NCBI RefSeq assembly: GCF_000717995.1
Contig: NZ_JODM01000002.1
Coordinates: 62,001-126,000 of the forward strand
Direction: 5' to 3'
DNA length: 64,000 bases
Source: Streptomyces violaceorubidus
Lineage (GTDB): Bacteria > Actinomycetota > Actinomycetes > Streptomycetales > Streptomycetaceae
Shown here: positions 1 through 8,581 of the stretch, piece after piece
How positions within the stretch are numbered: the stretch's first letter is position 1
Layout of the letters: every line of letters begins with the position of its first letter
Notes under the pieces: model-generated
The model's input: only the letters and a program-made list of their open reading frames with translations
Database searches by the model: none
What the model was told of the DNA's origin: nothing
Program-made: the position numbers and the translations under genes

Positions 1-779
1 TGCTCGATGGCGCGCAGGGCGCCCACGCCCTGGTCGTCGTCGTGGTTCCACAGGGCGTCGAAGTCCGACTGGGCCTGGAGCAGCTGGGCCATCTTGGCCT
101 GGCCGGACTCGACGGTGAACTCGGCGGCCTGGCGGGCCACCTTCTTGATGTTCGGGTAGTTCTTCAGTCCGTCGTCGAAGCCCTGGGTGCGCTGCTGGGT
201 CAGTTCCAGGTTGTCGATGCCGGCCAGTTCTATGACCCGGGCGTTCGGCTTGTCCTTGAGCTTCTCGCCGATGTAGTGGGCGGCGTTGAGGCCCATGCCG
301 TAGTTGTCGCCGCCGACCCAGCAGCGGTAGGCCTGGGGGCTGTTGAAGATGCGGTCCAGGTTGATGACCGGGATGCCGGCCCGCATCGCCTTGAGGCCGA
401 CCTGGGTGAGCGCCTTGCCGTCGGCGGGCAGCACCACCAGGACGTCGACCTTCTTGTTGATGAGGGTCTCGATCTGCCCGATCTGCTGCGCGGTGTCGTT
501 GGAGCCCTCGGTGACCTCCAGGGTGACTTCCGAGTACTTCTCCGCGCGCTTCTTGGCGTTGTCGTTGATGGCGTTGAGCCAGCCGTGGTCGGCCTGCGGT
601 CCCGCGTAGCCGATGGTGATCGGCTTGCCGGGCTTGTCGTCGGCGGCCGGCTGGGTGTCCGCGGCGGCCTTGTCCTCGCCGTCGTCGGGGTCGTTGCTGG
701 TGCACCCCGTGAGGACGGCACCGGCGGACACGGCGGCGGCTCCGAAGAGCAGCCCTCTGCGACTCGTGAGCTTCGTCAT
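1..779 (-). CDS. sugar ABC transporter substrate-binding lipoprotein (3' end outside window)
   Basis: Periplasmic-binding-protein type 1 (RbsB/XylF-like) sugar receptor, anchored outside the membrane. About 259 residues are present and the C-terminus runs off the left edge. The N-terminus has a twin-arginine-like start (TSRRGLL), a hydrophobic stretch and a lipobox LTGC with the lipidated Cys near residue 26. The body shows the family pattern ITIGYAGP, then IGQIETLINKKVDVLVVLP and GIPVINLDR. It is the last visible gene of the rok-ATPase-permease-receptor operon, starting 17 bases after the permease stop. The sugar cannot be read from sequence; ribose, xylose or galactose types are all possible. 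Confidence 0.9.
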   Translation of the reverse strand, partial: MTKLTSRRGLLFGAAAVSAGAVLTGCTSNDPDDGEDKAAADTQPAADDKPGKPITIGYAGPQADHGWLNAINDNAKKRAEKYSEVTLEVTEGSNDTAQQIGQIETLINKKVDVLVVLPADGKALTQVGLKAMRAGIPVINLDRIFNSPQAYRCWVGGDNYGMGLNAAHYIGEKLKDKPNARVIELAGIDNLELTQQRTQGFDDGLKNYPNIKKVARQAAEFTVESGQAKMAQLLQAQSDFDALWNHDDDQGVGALRAIE

Positions 780-796
780 GACGGTGAACCCTTTCC

Positions 797-1816
797 TCAG
801 TGCGTGCTTGCGGTACGGCGCTGGACCAGCACGGCGGCGACGATGATCGCGCCCTTGGCGATCTGCTGCACGTCGGTCTGCAGGTTGTTCAGGGCGAAGA
901 TGTTGGTGATCGTGGTGAAGATCAGGACGCCCAGCACGGAGCCGAGGATGTGGCCCCGGCCGCCGGTCAGCAGGGTGCCGCCGATGATCGCGGCGGCGAT
1001 GGCGTCGAGTTCGTAGAGGTTGCCGTTGGTGTTCTGGCCGGAGCCGGCCAGGACGATCAGCAGGAAGGCCGCGATGCCGCAGCACAGCCCGGACAGCAGG
1101 TAGAGGTAGAGCCGCTGGCGGCGGACGTCGATGCCGGCGAGACGGGCGGCCTCCGCGTTGCCGCCGACGGCGACGGTGCGCCGTCCGAAGGTGGTCCGGT
1201 TGAGCACCAGCCAGCCGATGACGGTGACGGCCGCGAAGACCAGGACCAGCGGCGGGATGCCGAGGATGTAGGCGTCGCGCTCGCCGAGGTCCAGAACGCT
1301 GGAGACCGTGACGACCTGGGTGCGGCCGTCGGTGATCTGGAGCGCGAGGCCGCGGGCCGAGGCCAGCATGGCGAGGGTGGCGATGAAGGGGACCATCTGG
1401 CCGAAGGCGATGAGCACCCCGTTGACCAGTCCGCAGCCGACTCCCACCACGACGGCGGTGAAGAGGATGCCGAAGAACCCGTACTCCTGGGTGGCGACCG
1501 TGGTGGCCCACACCGAGGCCAGGGCGACGATGGCGCCGACCGACAGGTCGATGCCGCCGGAGACGATGACGAAGGTCATGCCTACGGTGACGACGCCGAT
1601 CACGGACGCCTGGGTGAGCACCAGCTGGAGGTTGCGGGTGTCGAGGAACGAGTCGGGCTGGGTGATGCCGCCGATCAGGACCAGTACGGCGAGCACGCCG
1701 AGCAGGGTGAGGGTGCGGACGTCGGCGCGGCCCAACCGGACCCGCCAGGCGGGCGGACCGTCCACGGGTGCCGCCTTGCCGGTGCCGTCCCGCGGCGGGG
1801 ACACGTGCTGCGTCAT
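797..1816 (-). CDS. sugar ABC transporter permease (CUT2, RbsC-like)
   Basis: Membrane channel subunit of the sugar importer, 339 residues with about nine hydrophobic segments. The family signature VSGGIDLSVGAIVALASV sits near residue 95 and GGTLLTGGRGHILGSVLG near residue 280. The start was chosen at the ATG that overlaps the TGA of the ATPase gene (ATGA), which implies translational coupling. One permease next to one double ATPase is the usual CUT2 arrangement, where the channel is a homodimer. Confidence 0.93.
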   Translation of the reverse strand: MTQHVSPPRDGTGKAAPVDGPPAWRVRLGRADVRTLTLLGVLAVLVLIGGITQPDSFLDTRNLQLVLTQASVIGVVTVGMTFVIVSGGIDLSVGAIVALASVWATTVATQEYGFFGILFTAVVVGVGCGLVNGVLIAFGQMVPFIATLAMLASARGLALQITDGRTQVVTVSSVLDLGERDAYILGIPPLVLVFAAVTVIGWLVLNRTTFGRRTVAVGGNAEAARLAGIDVRRQRLYLYLLSGLCCGIAAFLLIVLAGSGQNTNGNLYELDAIAAAIIGGTLLTGGRGHILGSVLGVLIFTTITNIFALNNLQTDVQQIAKGAIIVAAVLVQRRTASTH

Positions 1817-3330
1817 GACGCCGGACTTCCTTCCATCACGAGGTCGAGTACGCGGTGTTCGTCGAGTTCGCGGGCGGGGGCCTCGTGCACGACGCGGCCC
1901 TCGCGCAGTACCAGTACGCGGTCGGCGAGACCCAGTACCTCGGGCACCTCGCTGGAGACCAGCAGGACGGCGAGGCCCTCGTCGGCCAGGCGCCGGATGA
2001 CCGCGTAGAGCTCGGCGCGGGCGCCGACGTCGACGCCGCGGGTGGGTTCGTCGAGCAGCAGGACCCGGCAGCCGCGCAGCAGCCAGCGGGCGAGTACCGC
2101 CTTCTGCTGGTTGCCGCCGGACAGGGTGCGCACGGGCACGGACGGGTTGTCGGGCCGCAGCGACAGCTCGCGGGTGGCCTTGCGGGCCGCGCCGAGTTCG
2201 GCGCCGCGGTCGATCCAGCCGCCGCGCGAGAAGCGGGACATGGCGGAGACCGACACGTTGCGGGTGACGGACTCCAGCATCAGCAGGGCCTGGGCCTTGC
2301 GTTCCTCGGGGGCGAGCCCGAGCCCGGCGCGCACCGCGGCGCGCACGCTGCCCGGCCTGAGCGGGCGCCCGTCGACGAGGACCTGGCCGGCGTTCGCCTT
2401 CCGGGCGCCGTAGACGGTCTCCAGGATCTCGGAGCGGCCGGAGCCGACCAGTCCGGCGAGGCCGACGATCTCGCCGGGGCGCACCTCCAGGTCGAGCGGG
2501 GCGAACTCGCCCTGGCGGGCCAGTCCCCGCACGCTCAGCACGGGTTCGCCCGCGGGCGGGGCGCTGGGCCGCTCGGGGAAGACGTACTCGACGTTGCGTC
2601 CGGTCATCAGCGCCACCACCTCGCGGGTGGGCGTCGACTCGGCGGGCAGGCCGCGGGCCACCGCCCGGCCGTCCTTGAGGACGGTGACCCGGTCGCCGAT
2701 GCGGCGGATCTCCTCCAGGCGGTGCGAGATGTAGACGACGGCGACTCCGTCGGCGGTGAGGTCGGCGACGATGCGGAAGAGGTTGTCGACCTCGTCCGGG
2801 TCGAGCGCGGCGGACGGTTCGTCCATCACGATCAGCCGTACGTCGTGCGAGAGCGCCCGGGCCATGGACACGATCTGCTGCTGCGCCGCCGACAGGTCGC
2901 CGACCAGCCGCCCCGGGTCGACCTCGGGGTGCCCGAGCCGCTTGAGGAGCGCGGCCGTCGACGCCTTGGCCGCCCTGCCCCGGACGACGAAGCCGGCGGC
3001 GGTCGGCTCGTGTCCGAGGTGGACGTTCTCGGCGACCGACAGGTGCTCCACCAGGTCGAGTTCCTGGTAGATGGTGGCGATGCCCAGGCGCATGGCCGCG
3101 ATGGGCGAGCGCAGGGTGACCTCCTCGCCGCGCCAGCGGATGGTGCCGGTTTCGGGCTGGTGGGCGCCGGCCAGCACCTTGATGAGGGTGGATTTCCCGG
3201 CGCCGTTCTGGCCGAGGAGGCAGTGCACCTCGCCGGCCTGGACGTCGAGGTCGACGCCGTCGAGGGCCCGGACTCCGGGGAACGACTTGGTGATGCCGGA
3301 CATGCTGAGCAGCGGTGGTTCTGGTGCCAT
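1813..3330 (-). CDS. sugar ABC transporter ATP-binding protein (double-domain, RbsA/XylG-like)
   Basis: Energises sugar uptake. The 505 residues contain two ABC domains, the normal CUT2 length. The first Walker A is GQNGAGKST at about 40-48, with its Walker B LIVMDEP near 167. The second domain has the degenerate Walker A typical of this family (GLVGSGRSE) and an intact signature LSGGNQQK near residue 400. The gene lies between the ROK regulator upstream and the permease, which it overlaps by four bases. A 200-base leader containing direct repeats separates it from the ROK gene. Confidence 0.93.
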   Translation of the reverse strand: MAPEPPLLSMSGITKSFPGVRALDGVDLDVQAGEVHCLLGQNGAGKSTLIKVLAGAHQPETGTIRWRGEEVTLRSPIAAMRLGIATIYQELDLVEHLSVAENVHLGHEPTAAGFVVRGRAAKASTAALLKRLGHPEVDPGRLVGDLSAAQQQIVSMARALSHDVRLIVMDEPSAALDPDEVDNLFRIVADLTADGVAVVYISHRLEEIRRIGDRVTVLKDGRAVARGLPAESTPTREVVALMTGRNVEYVFPERPSAPPAGEPVLSVRGLARQGEFAPLDLEVRPGEIVGLAGLVGSGRSEILETVYGARKANAGQVLVDGRPLRPGSVRAAVRAGLGLAPEERKAQALLMLESVTRNVSVSAMSRFSRGGWIDRGAELGAARKATRELSLRPDNPSVPVRTLSGGNQQKAVLARWLLRGCRVLLLDEPTRGVDVGARAELYAVIRRLADEGLAVLLVSSEVPEVLGLADRVLVLREGRVVHEAPARELDEHRVLDLVMEGSPAS

Positions 3331-3368
3331 GTGAGGTCCCCTCGGCGGGCGTGCGGGCCGGTGTCAGG

Positions 3369-3490
3369 GCAGAGCAGAGCAGGGCGTGGCGGAACGGGGC
3401 GTGGCGGTACGGAGCAGAGCAGGGCGTGGCGGTACGGGGCGTGACGGTACGGAGCAGAGCAGGGCGTGACGGTACGGAGCAGGGCAGGGC
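3369..3490. repeat. imperfect direct repeats between ROK and ABC genes
   Basis: About 120 bases made of imperfect copies of GGCGTGGCGGTACGGAGCAG and shorter pieces (GGCGTGACGGTACGGAGCAG, AGAGCAGGGCGTGGCGG). They fill most of the 204-base gap between the ROK stop and the ATPase start, inside what is probably one transcription unit. No gene or clear hairpin is seen here. The copies look like slippage products; a regulatory role is possible but unsupported. Confidence 0.8.
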
Positions 3491-3534
3491 CGGGTGGAGC
3501 GCTGTGCTGGATGGAGCTCGGGAACCGAACGGTG

Positions 3535-4716
3535 CTACGCGGGTGAGAACAGGTGGTCGCTGATCAGCCGGGCCGCGCCGATGACTCCGGCGGTGGGTCC
3601 CAGCTCCCCGAGGACGATGGGCAGGTTGCCGGTCGCCAGCGGCAGCGACTGGCGGTAGACCTGGGTGCGGATGGCGGCGAGCAGGTTGTGGCCGAGGCCG
3701 GTCACCCCGCCGCCGATCACCACCAGGCCCGGGTTGAAGAAGCTGACCAGGCCGGCGATGACCTGGCCGGTGCTGCGGCCGCCCTCCCTGATCAGGTCCA
3801 GTGCGGTGGCGTCGCCCGCGGCGGCCGCGGCGGCGACGTCGGCGGCGCTGAGGCCGCCGTTCGCCGCCAGCCGGTTCGCGAGTTCGGCCGACTGACCCTG
3901 CTGGGCGGCCTCCGTGGCGTCGCGGGCCAGGGCCGCGCCGCTGAAGTGGGCCTCCAGACAGCCGCGGTTGCCGCAGGCGCACGGGCGTCCCTCGGGCACG
4001 GCCTGGATGTGCCCGATGTCGCCCGCGCTGCCCGTGGTCCCGCGGTAGACCTCTCCGCCGACGACGATGCCGCAGCCGATGCCGGTGCCGATCTTGACGA
4101 CGAGGAAGTCGTGCTGGGTGCGGGCGACGCCCGCGTGCTGCTCGCCCAGCGCCATCAGGTTCACGTCGTTGTCGACCATGACCGGGCAGCCGAGCTCCTG
4201 GCTGAGTGCCTCCCGTACGGGGAAGCCGTCCCAGCCCGGCATGATCGGCGGAGCCACCGGCACGCCCTCGGGGAAGCGGACCGGCCCCGGGACACCGATG
4301 CCGGCGCCGTCGAAGCCCTCCGCGAGCCCGGAGGCGCGCAGCTTGGCGGCCATGGACAGCACCTGCTCGAAGACCGCGACCGGGCCCTCGCGCACGTCCA
4401 TGGGCTGGTTGATGTGCCCGAGGATCTCCAGTTCGGCGTTGGTGACGGCGACGTCGACCGAGGTCGCGCCGATGTCGACGCCGAGGAAGCGCAGTTCGGG
4501 GTTGAGGCGGACGTTGTGGCTGCGGCGTCCGCCGCGTGAGGCGGCGAGTCCGTCGGCCACGACGAGACCGGTCTCCAGCAGCCGGTCCACCTCGACGGCC
4601 AGCTTGGACCTGGAGAGGTCGACCTGGTCGCCCAGCTGGGCACGGGAGTTGGGCCCGCCGTCGCGCAACAGCCGGAGCAGTCGCGCCTGGTGGGCGTTAG
4701 CGGGTCGTGCGGTCAT
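3535..4716 (-). CDS. ROK family transcriptional regulator
   Basis: Probable sugar-responsive regulator of the downstream ABC transporter. The N-terminal 75 residues form a winged helix (NAHQARLLRLLRDGG, then SRAQLGDQVDLSRSKLAVEV). The ROK/ASKHA sugar-kinase-like domain follows, with FLGVDIGATSVDVAV near residue 95 and the zinc motif CACGNRGCLEAH near residue 250. The 393-residue length is normal. ATG 4716 was chosen; an in-frame GTG three codons upstream is possible. It is first in the operon, like other ROK regulators that sit in front of sugar ABC genes. Confidence 0.92.
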   Translation of the reverse strand: MTARPANAHQARLLRLLRDGGPNSRAQLGDQVDLSRSKLAVEVDRLLETGLVVADGLAASRGGRRSHNVRLNPELRFLGVDIGATSVDVAVTNAELEILGHINQPMDVREGPVAVFEQVLSMAAKLRASGLAEGFDGAGIGVPGPVRFPEGVPVAPPIMPGWDGFPVREALSQELGCPVMVDNDVNLMALGEQHAGVARTQHDFLVVKIGTGIGCGIVVGGEVYRGTTGSAGDIGHIQAVPEGRPCACGNRGCLEAHFSGAALARDATEAAQQGQSAELANRLAANGGLSAADVAAAAAAGDATALDLIREGGRSTGQVIAGLVSFFNPGLVVIGGGVTGLGHNLLAAIRTQVYRQSLPLATGNLPIVLGELGPTAGVIGAARLISDHLFSPA

Positions 4717-4979
4717 GCGTCTCACGAGCCCCTCCCCGCCTCGATCGGCCTTGGGTCCGCCGGTTTCCGGCCACGTTCCTGACGTGCTCCCGTGGCGTGC
4801 TTTCGGAGGGAACGTAGCAGCGGGCGCCGGGTGTGGGAAGAAGTCACGCATGAATTGCTGCGAACTTTCTCCTCTGAGTGGACAAAGAGGGGGGCGGCGG
4901 CCGACGGCACCGGACACGACGAGGCCGCCCGGCCAGGGTGCCGGACGGCCTGTGAACGCCTCCTGAACGTGCGCTGACC

Positions 4980-5657
4980 TCAGGATTCTCCGCGCGCGTG
5001 GTAGGAACGGCGGGTGTGTTCCGTGTGCTCGCGCATCAGCCGGGTCGCCGTCTGCTCGTCCCGCTCGGTGATGGCGGCGATCAGCCTGCGGTGCTCGATC
5101 CAGGACTGGCGTCCGCGCTGTCGGGCGATCGGGGTGTAGTACCAGCGGACCCGCCGGTCGACCTGCGCCGCGAGCTCGGCGAGAACGGCGTTGCCCGCCA
5201 GCTCCATCACCTTGCGGTGGAAGCCGGCGTTGAAGGCGACGGCGGCGTCCACGTCCTCGGCGGCGACGGCCCGCTCCCCCTCCTCGCACAGCTCCTCCAG
5301 CGCGGCGATGCCGGCGGTGGAGGCGTTGGCCGCGGCGAGCCGCGCCGCCTCGGCCTCCAGGAGCGTACGCACCGTCAGGAGCTGGTCCGCCTCCTCCTCG
5401 GTCGGCTCGTGCACGAAGGCGCCCTGCGCGGGGCGCAGATCGACCCAGCCCTCGGTGTTGAGCCGCTGCAGCGCCTCGCGCACCGGCTGCCTCGACACCC
5501 CGAGGTGACCGGCGAGTTCGCTCTCCACGAGGTGCTGGCCGGGCCGCAGGGCCCGGGTGGTGATGAGTTCGAGCAGCGCCTCGTAGACACGGTCCCGCAG
5601 CGGGCCCGGCCTCTCGAGCCTGGGCACCGCGCCCTGCGGCAGTCCTGCGGACAACAT
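4980..5657 (-). CDS. GntR family (FadR/FCD subfamily) transcriptional regulator
   Basis: 225-residue DNA-binding regulator. The N-terminal winged helix spans about residues 20-80 (LRDRVYEALLELITTRALRPGQ, then HLGVSRQPVREALQRLNTEG). The C-terminal all-helical FCD effector domain has the expected metal-binding histidines (NAGFHRKVME near 150 and EHRRLI near 200). ATG 5657 has a strong ribosome site (GAGGGGGG) nearby; an upstream start at 5696 would run into the palindromic region. It is probably the local regulator of the formate island: the half-site GTCTACA occurs in its own promoter and in the divergent oxlT-like/apbA-like promoter. Confidence 0.9.
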   Translation of the reverse strand: MLSAGLPQGAVPRLERPGPLRDRVYEALLELITTRALRPGQHLVESELAGHLGVSRQPVREALQRLNTEGWVDLRPAQGAFVHEPTEEEADQLLTVRTLLEAEAARLAAANASTAGIAALEELCEEGERAVAAEDVDAAVAFNAGFHRKVMELAGNAVLAELAAQVDRRVRWYYTPIARQRGRQSWIEHRRLIAAITERDEQTATRLMREHTEHTRRSYHARGES

Positions 5658-5682
5658 CAGTCCCCCCTCGACGGCCCGAACG

Positions 5683-5730
5683 CAATCAATAGGCAAAGTA
5701 TTGATTGTCTTTCGTCTACAGTCTACGGCG
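5683..5730. promoter_or_regulatory. palindrome and GTCTAC half-sites in front of the GntR gene
   Basis: A perfect inverted repeat CAATCAAT (5683-5690) / ATTGATTG (5700-5707) is followed by GTCTTTCGTCTACAGTCTAC, with three GTCT-type half-sites. It lies directly upstream of the GntR start and is much more A/T-rich than its surroundings. Likely operator and promoter for autoregulation; the protein bound is inferred. Confidence 0.6.
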
Positions 5731-5785
5731 CACTCGTTGGTGCGAGCGGGGTGTAGGCCACGTCACATCGAGGGGGCCGGGGTCG

Positions 5786-6736
5786 TCAGGGGCAGCGGAC
5801 GACCTGTCCGGCGTAGGAGAGGTTGCCGCCGAAGCCGAAGAGCAGCACCGGGTCGCCGGTGGTGATCTCGCCCCGCTCCACCAGCTTGGACAGCGCGAGC
5901 GGGATGCTGGCCGCCGAGGTGTTGCCGGACTCGACGACGTCGCGGGCGACCACGGCGTTGACGGCACCGATCTTCGCGGCGAGGGGTTCGATGATGCGCA
6001 GGTTGGCCTGGTGCAGGACGACCGCGGCGAGGTCGGGCGGGGTGAGGCCGGAGCGCTCGCAGGCCTGGCGGGCGAGGGCGGGCAGCCGGGTGGTCGCCCA
6101 GCGGTAGACGCTCTGCCCCTCCTGGGCGAACCGCGGCGGCGTCCCCTCGATGCGGACGGCGTTGCCCATCTCGGGCACCGACCCCCACAGCACCGGGCCG
6201 ATCCCCGCCTCCTCGCCCGGCGCGCAGCCCTCGACCACGGCGGCCCCCGCCCCGTCGCCGACCAGCACGCAGGTGGTGCGGTCGGTCCAGTCGGCCACCT
6301 CGGACATCTTGTCCGCGCCGACGACCAGCGCCCGGCTCGCGGAACCGGCGCGGACGGCGTGGTCGGCGGTGGCCAGGGCGTGGGTGAAGCCGGCGCACAC
6401 CACGTTGAGGTCCAGCGCGGCGGGGCCGGGGATGCCGAGGCGGGCCGCGACGCGGGCGGCCATGTTCGGGGAGCGGTCGATGGCGGTGGAGGTGGCGACC
6501 ACCACCAGGTCCACGTCGGCGGGGGTCAGCCCGGCCGCCGCGAGCGCCTTCGCGGCGGCGTGGCCGGCCAGCTCGTCGACCGGCTCGTCGGGTCCGGCGA
6601 TCCGGCGCGAACGGATGCCCACGCGGCTCGTGATCCACTCGTCGCTGGTGTCGACCATGCCCGCCAGGTCCTCGTTGGTGAGGATCCGGGCGGGCTGGTA
6701 GTGGCCGACGGCGGTGATCCGGGAGCCGTGGTGCAT
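5786..6736 (-). CDS. beta-ketoacyl-ACP synthase III family protein (FabH-like)
   Basis: Condensing enzyme that would join an acyl-CoA starter to malonyl-ACP, or a related thiolase-fold enzyme. All three catalytic residues are visible: Cys114 (LNVVCAGF), His242 (VLHQANLRI) and Asn272 (ESGNTSAA). The N-terminal TSDEWITSRVGIRSRRI is typical of FabH. Its 316 residues are slightly short but complete. It lies outside any fatty-acid synthase cluster, between the GntR regulator and the OFA carrier and on the same strand. A starter-unit or housekeeping paralogue role is possible; nothing directly ties it to formate. Confidence 0.9.
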   Translation of the reverse strand: MHHGSRITAVGHYQPARILTNEDLAGMVDTSDEWITSRVGIRSRRIAGPDEPVDELAGHAAAKALAAAGLTPADVDLVVVATSTAIDRSPNMAARVAARLGIPGPAALDLNVVCAGFTHALATADHAVRAGSASRALVVGADKMSEVADWTDRTTCVLVGDGAGAAVVEGCAPGEEAGIGPVLWGSVPEMGNAVRIEGTPPRFAQEGQSVYRWATTRLPALARQACERSGLTPPDLAAVVLHQANLRIIEPLAAKIGAVNAVVARDVVESGNTSAASIPLALSKLVERGEITTGDPVLLFGFGGNLSYAGQVVRCP

Positions 6737-6893
6737 GGGTGGAGTCCTCGCTGCCTCGGGGTACGGGATCCACCAGTGTGATCAGTGACCGACGGGTACG
6801 ACGGCAGGTGATACGACAGGAAACCGGCGCACGGCTTGTCGGCTTCGGTCAGCACCTTCCGCCGCCCCCTGCGGTCCGCCCGCCGGCCCGCCC

Positions 6894-7046
6894 TCACCCG
6901 GTGAAGAGCTGGGTCGCCTTCCGCACGAGCTCGTACAGCCCGTAGGCGAGCGGCGCGCCCACCCAGAGCCAGGTGAAGGCGACCAGCGGCCGCCGGCCGG
7001 GCCCTTGGGCCGGCTCAGGCGGACTCTGGCTGCTGTCGGATGACAT
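6894..7046 (-). CDS. 50-residue membrane protein overlapping the OFA carrier gene
   Basis: Translating from ATG 7046 gives 50 residues ending LVRKATQLFTG. A hydrophilic Ser/Pro/Gly-rich N-terminus is followed by one transmembrane helix at about residues 20-42 (LVAFTWLWVGAPLAYGLYEL). The start lies 32 bases inside the 3' end of the carrier gene in another frame, so the two are probably translationally coupled. Small single-helix partners of this kind are known after actinobacterial OFA-type MFS genes (annotated as MFS transporter small subunit). It would sit with the carrier in the membrane. The start choice rests on overlap and frame only. Confidence 0.75.
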   Translation of the reverse strand: MSSDSSQSPPEPAQGPGRRPLVAFTWLWVGAPLAYGLYELVRKATQLFTG

Positions 7047-8361
7047 CGTTGCCCTCCTTCGGCGCGGGGACGGTGGTCGCGGGCTCGTGGTGCCGGGCGT
7101 GGACGGGACGGACGAGTTCGTTGGCGGCGAAGCCGACGACCAGCAGCCCGATCATGATGTGGAAGGAGGTGTCGTACAGGGCCGAGCCGTGCCGCCCGGC
7201 CTCCTCCTGGTGGTCGGCGATCCAGTTCACGATCAGCGGCCCGAGGACGCCGGCCAGCGACCAGGCGGTGAGCAGCCGCCCGTGGATCGCGCCGACCTGG
7301 TAGGTGCCGAAGAGGTCCTTGAGGTAGGCGGGAGCCGTGGCGAAGCCGCCGCCGTAGAAGGAGAGCACGACCAGGGCGCACAGGACGAACAGCGGCTTGG
7401 AGGAGTCGCCGAACAGGGCGATCAGGGTGTACATGAGCGCACCGACGCCGAGGTAGACGCGGTAGATGTTCTTGCGTCCGATCAGGTCGGAGGTCGAGGA
7501 CCAGCCGATCCGGCCGGCCATGTTGGCCGCCGACAGCAGGGCCACGAACCCGGCCGCCGCGGTCGCCGACACCGGGGTGGAGGTGTCGGCGAAGAAGTCC
7601 GTGATCATCGGCGCGGCCTTCTCCAGGATGCCGATGCCGGCCGTGACGTTCATGCAGAGCACGATCCACAGCAGCCAGAACTGCGGGGTGCGCAGGGCGG
7701 AACGGGCCGAGACCTGGACCCCTTCGAGCGGTGCGGACCGGCCGTCCGCCCGCTGCCGGGGCCGGGGCACCCGCACCAGCAGCACGCCGAGCAGCATGAA
7801 GACGGCGTACGTCAGTCCGTGCACGAGGAAGGCGAGAGCGATCCCGGAGTTGTCGCTGCCGAAGGACTTCAGCATCTGCGCCGACCAGGGCGAGGCGATG
7901 AGGGCGCCGCCGCCGAAGCCCATGATGGCGATGCCGGTCGCCATGCCCGGCCGGTCCGGGAACCACTTGATCAGCGTGGACACGGGCGAGATGTACCCGA
8001 TGCCGAGGCCGATCCCGCCGACGAAGCCGTAGCCGAGGACGATCAGCCAGTACTGCTCCACCGCGGCGCCGAGCGCGGAGAGCAGGAAACCGGAGGAGAA
8101 GCAGACCAGGGCGACGGTCATCGCCCAGCGCGGCCCGTGCCGTTCCACGAGCGTGCCGCCGAAGGCGGCCGACAGGCCGAGCATGACGATGCCGAGCTGG
8201 AAGGGCAGCGCGCTCTGCGTGCCGCTGAGGCCGAGCGCGGACTCCAGGGGCGGTTTGAACACGGACCAGGCGTAGGCCTGCCCGATGGAGAGGTGGACCG
8301 AGAGTGCGGCCGGGGGGACGAGCCAGCGGCTCCAGCCCGGGGGTGCGACGGGGGGACTCAT
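7015..8361 (-). CDS. MFS transporter, oxalate/formate antiporter (OxlT/OFA) family
   Basis: 448-residue, 12-helix major facilitator. The N-terminus LSIGQAYAWSVFKPPLE and the helix IGLGIGYISPVSTLIKWFPDRPG are characteristic of the OFA subfamily. ATG 8361 was chosen because GGGGAC lies 8 bases upstream; the open frame continues to 8487 but has no good site. It is transcribed away from the apbA-fdh operon from a shared 220-base region and is followed by the small membrane subunit. The context makes formate or a formate-yielding acid the likely substrate, but no oxalate decarboxylation genes (frc/oxc) are in the window. Confidence 0.88.
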   Translation of the reverse strand: MSPPVAPPGWSRWLVPPAALSVHLSIGQAYAWSVFKPPLESALGLSGTQSALPFQLGIVMLGLSAAFGGTLVERHGPRWAMTVALVCFSSGFLLSALGAAVEQYWLIVLGYGFVGGIGLGIGYISPVSTLIKWFPDRPGMATGIAIMGFGGGALIASPWSAQMLKSFGSDNSGIALAFLVHGLTYAVFMLLGVLLVRVPRPRQRADGRSAPLEGVQVSARSALRTPQFWLLWIVLCMNVTAGIGILEKAAPMITDFFADTSTPVSATAAAGFVALLSAANMAGRIGWSSTSDLIGRKNIYRVYLGVGALMYTLIALFGDSSKPLFVLCALVVLSFYGGGFATAPAYLKDLFGTYQVGAIHGRLLTAWSLAGVLGPLIVNWIADHQEEAGRHGSALYDTSFHIMIGLLVVGFAANELVRPVHARHHEPATTVPAPKEGNDVIRQQPESA

Positions 8362-8489
8362 GGGTCCCCAACCGTAGGCATCCGGAAAGCGCTTGAGAAG
8401 ACCGTTGAGCACACCACTGCGGAAGCCGATCGCGCGACTACGGACCACCACCGCTGCTGCGCAAAGCCTTGCCGCCCCAACTTCCATAC

Positions 8490-8511
8490 TGTAGACAATA
8501 TTTCGTCGACA
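8490..8511. promoter_or_regulatory. 22-base imperfect palindrome in the divergent OFA/fdh promoter
   Basis: An A/T-rich dyad with outer arms TGTAGAC and GTCGACA; 16 of 22 positions are symmetric. It lies between the OFA carrier start (8361) and the apbA-like start (8582). The 9-mer ACTGTAGAC here (8488-8496) occurs inverted in front of the GntR gene. This spacing and symmetry suit a FadR-type dimer, so it is the best candidate for the island's control site. Confidence 0.55.
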
Positions 8512-8581
8512 TCATTGAGTCCTCTCGACCGATTTCCTCCCGGTTCCTCGGTATCCCTCGACCGAACGGAGCTCCCCCGCC

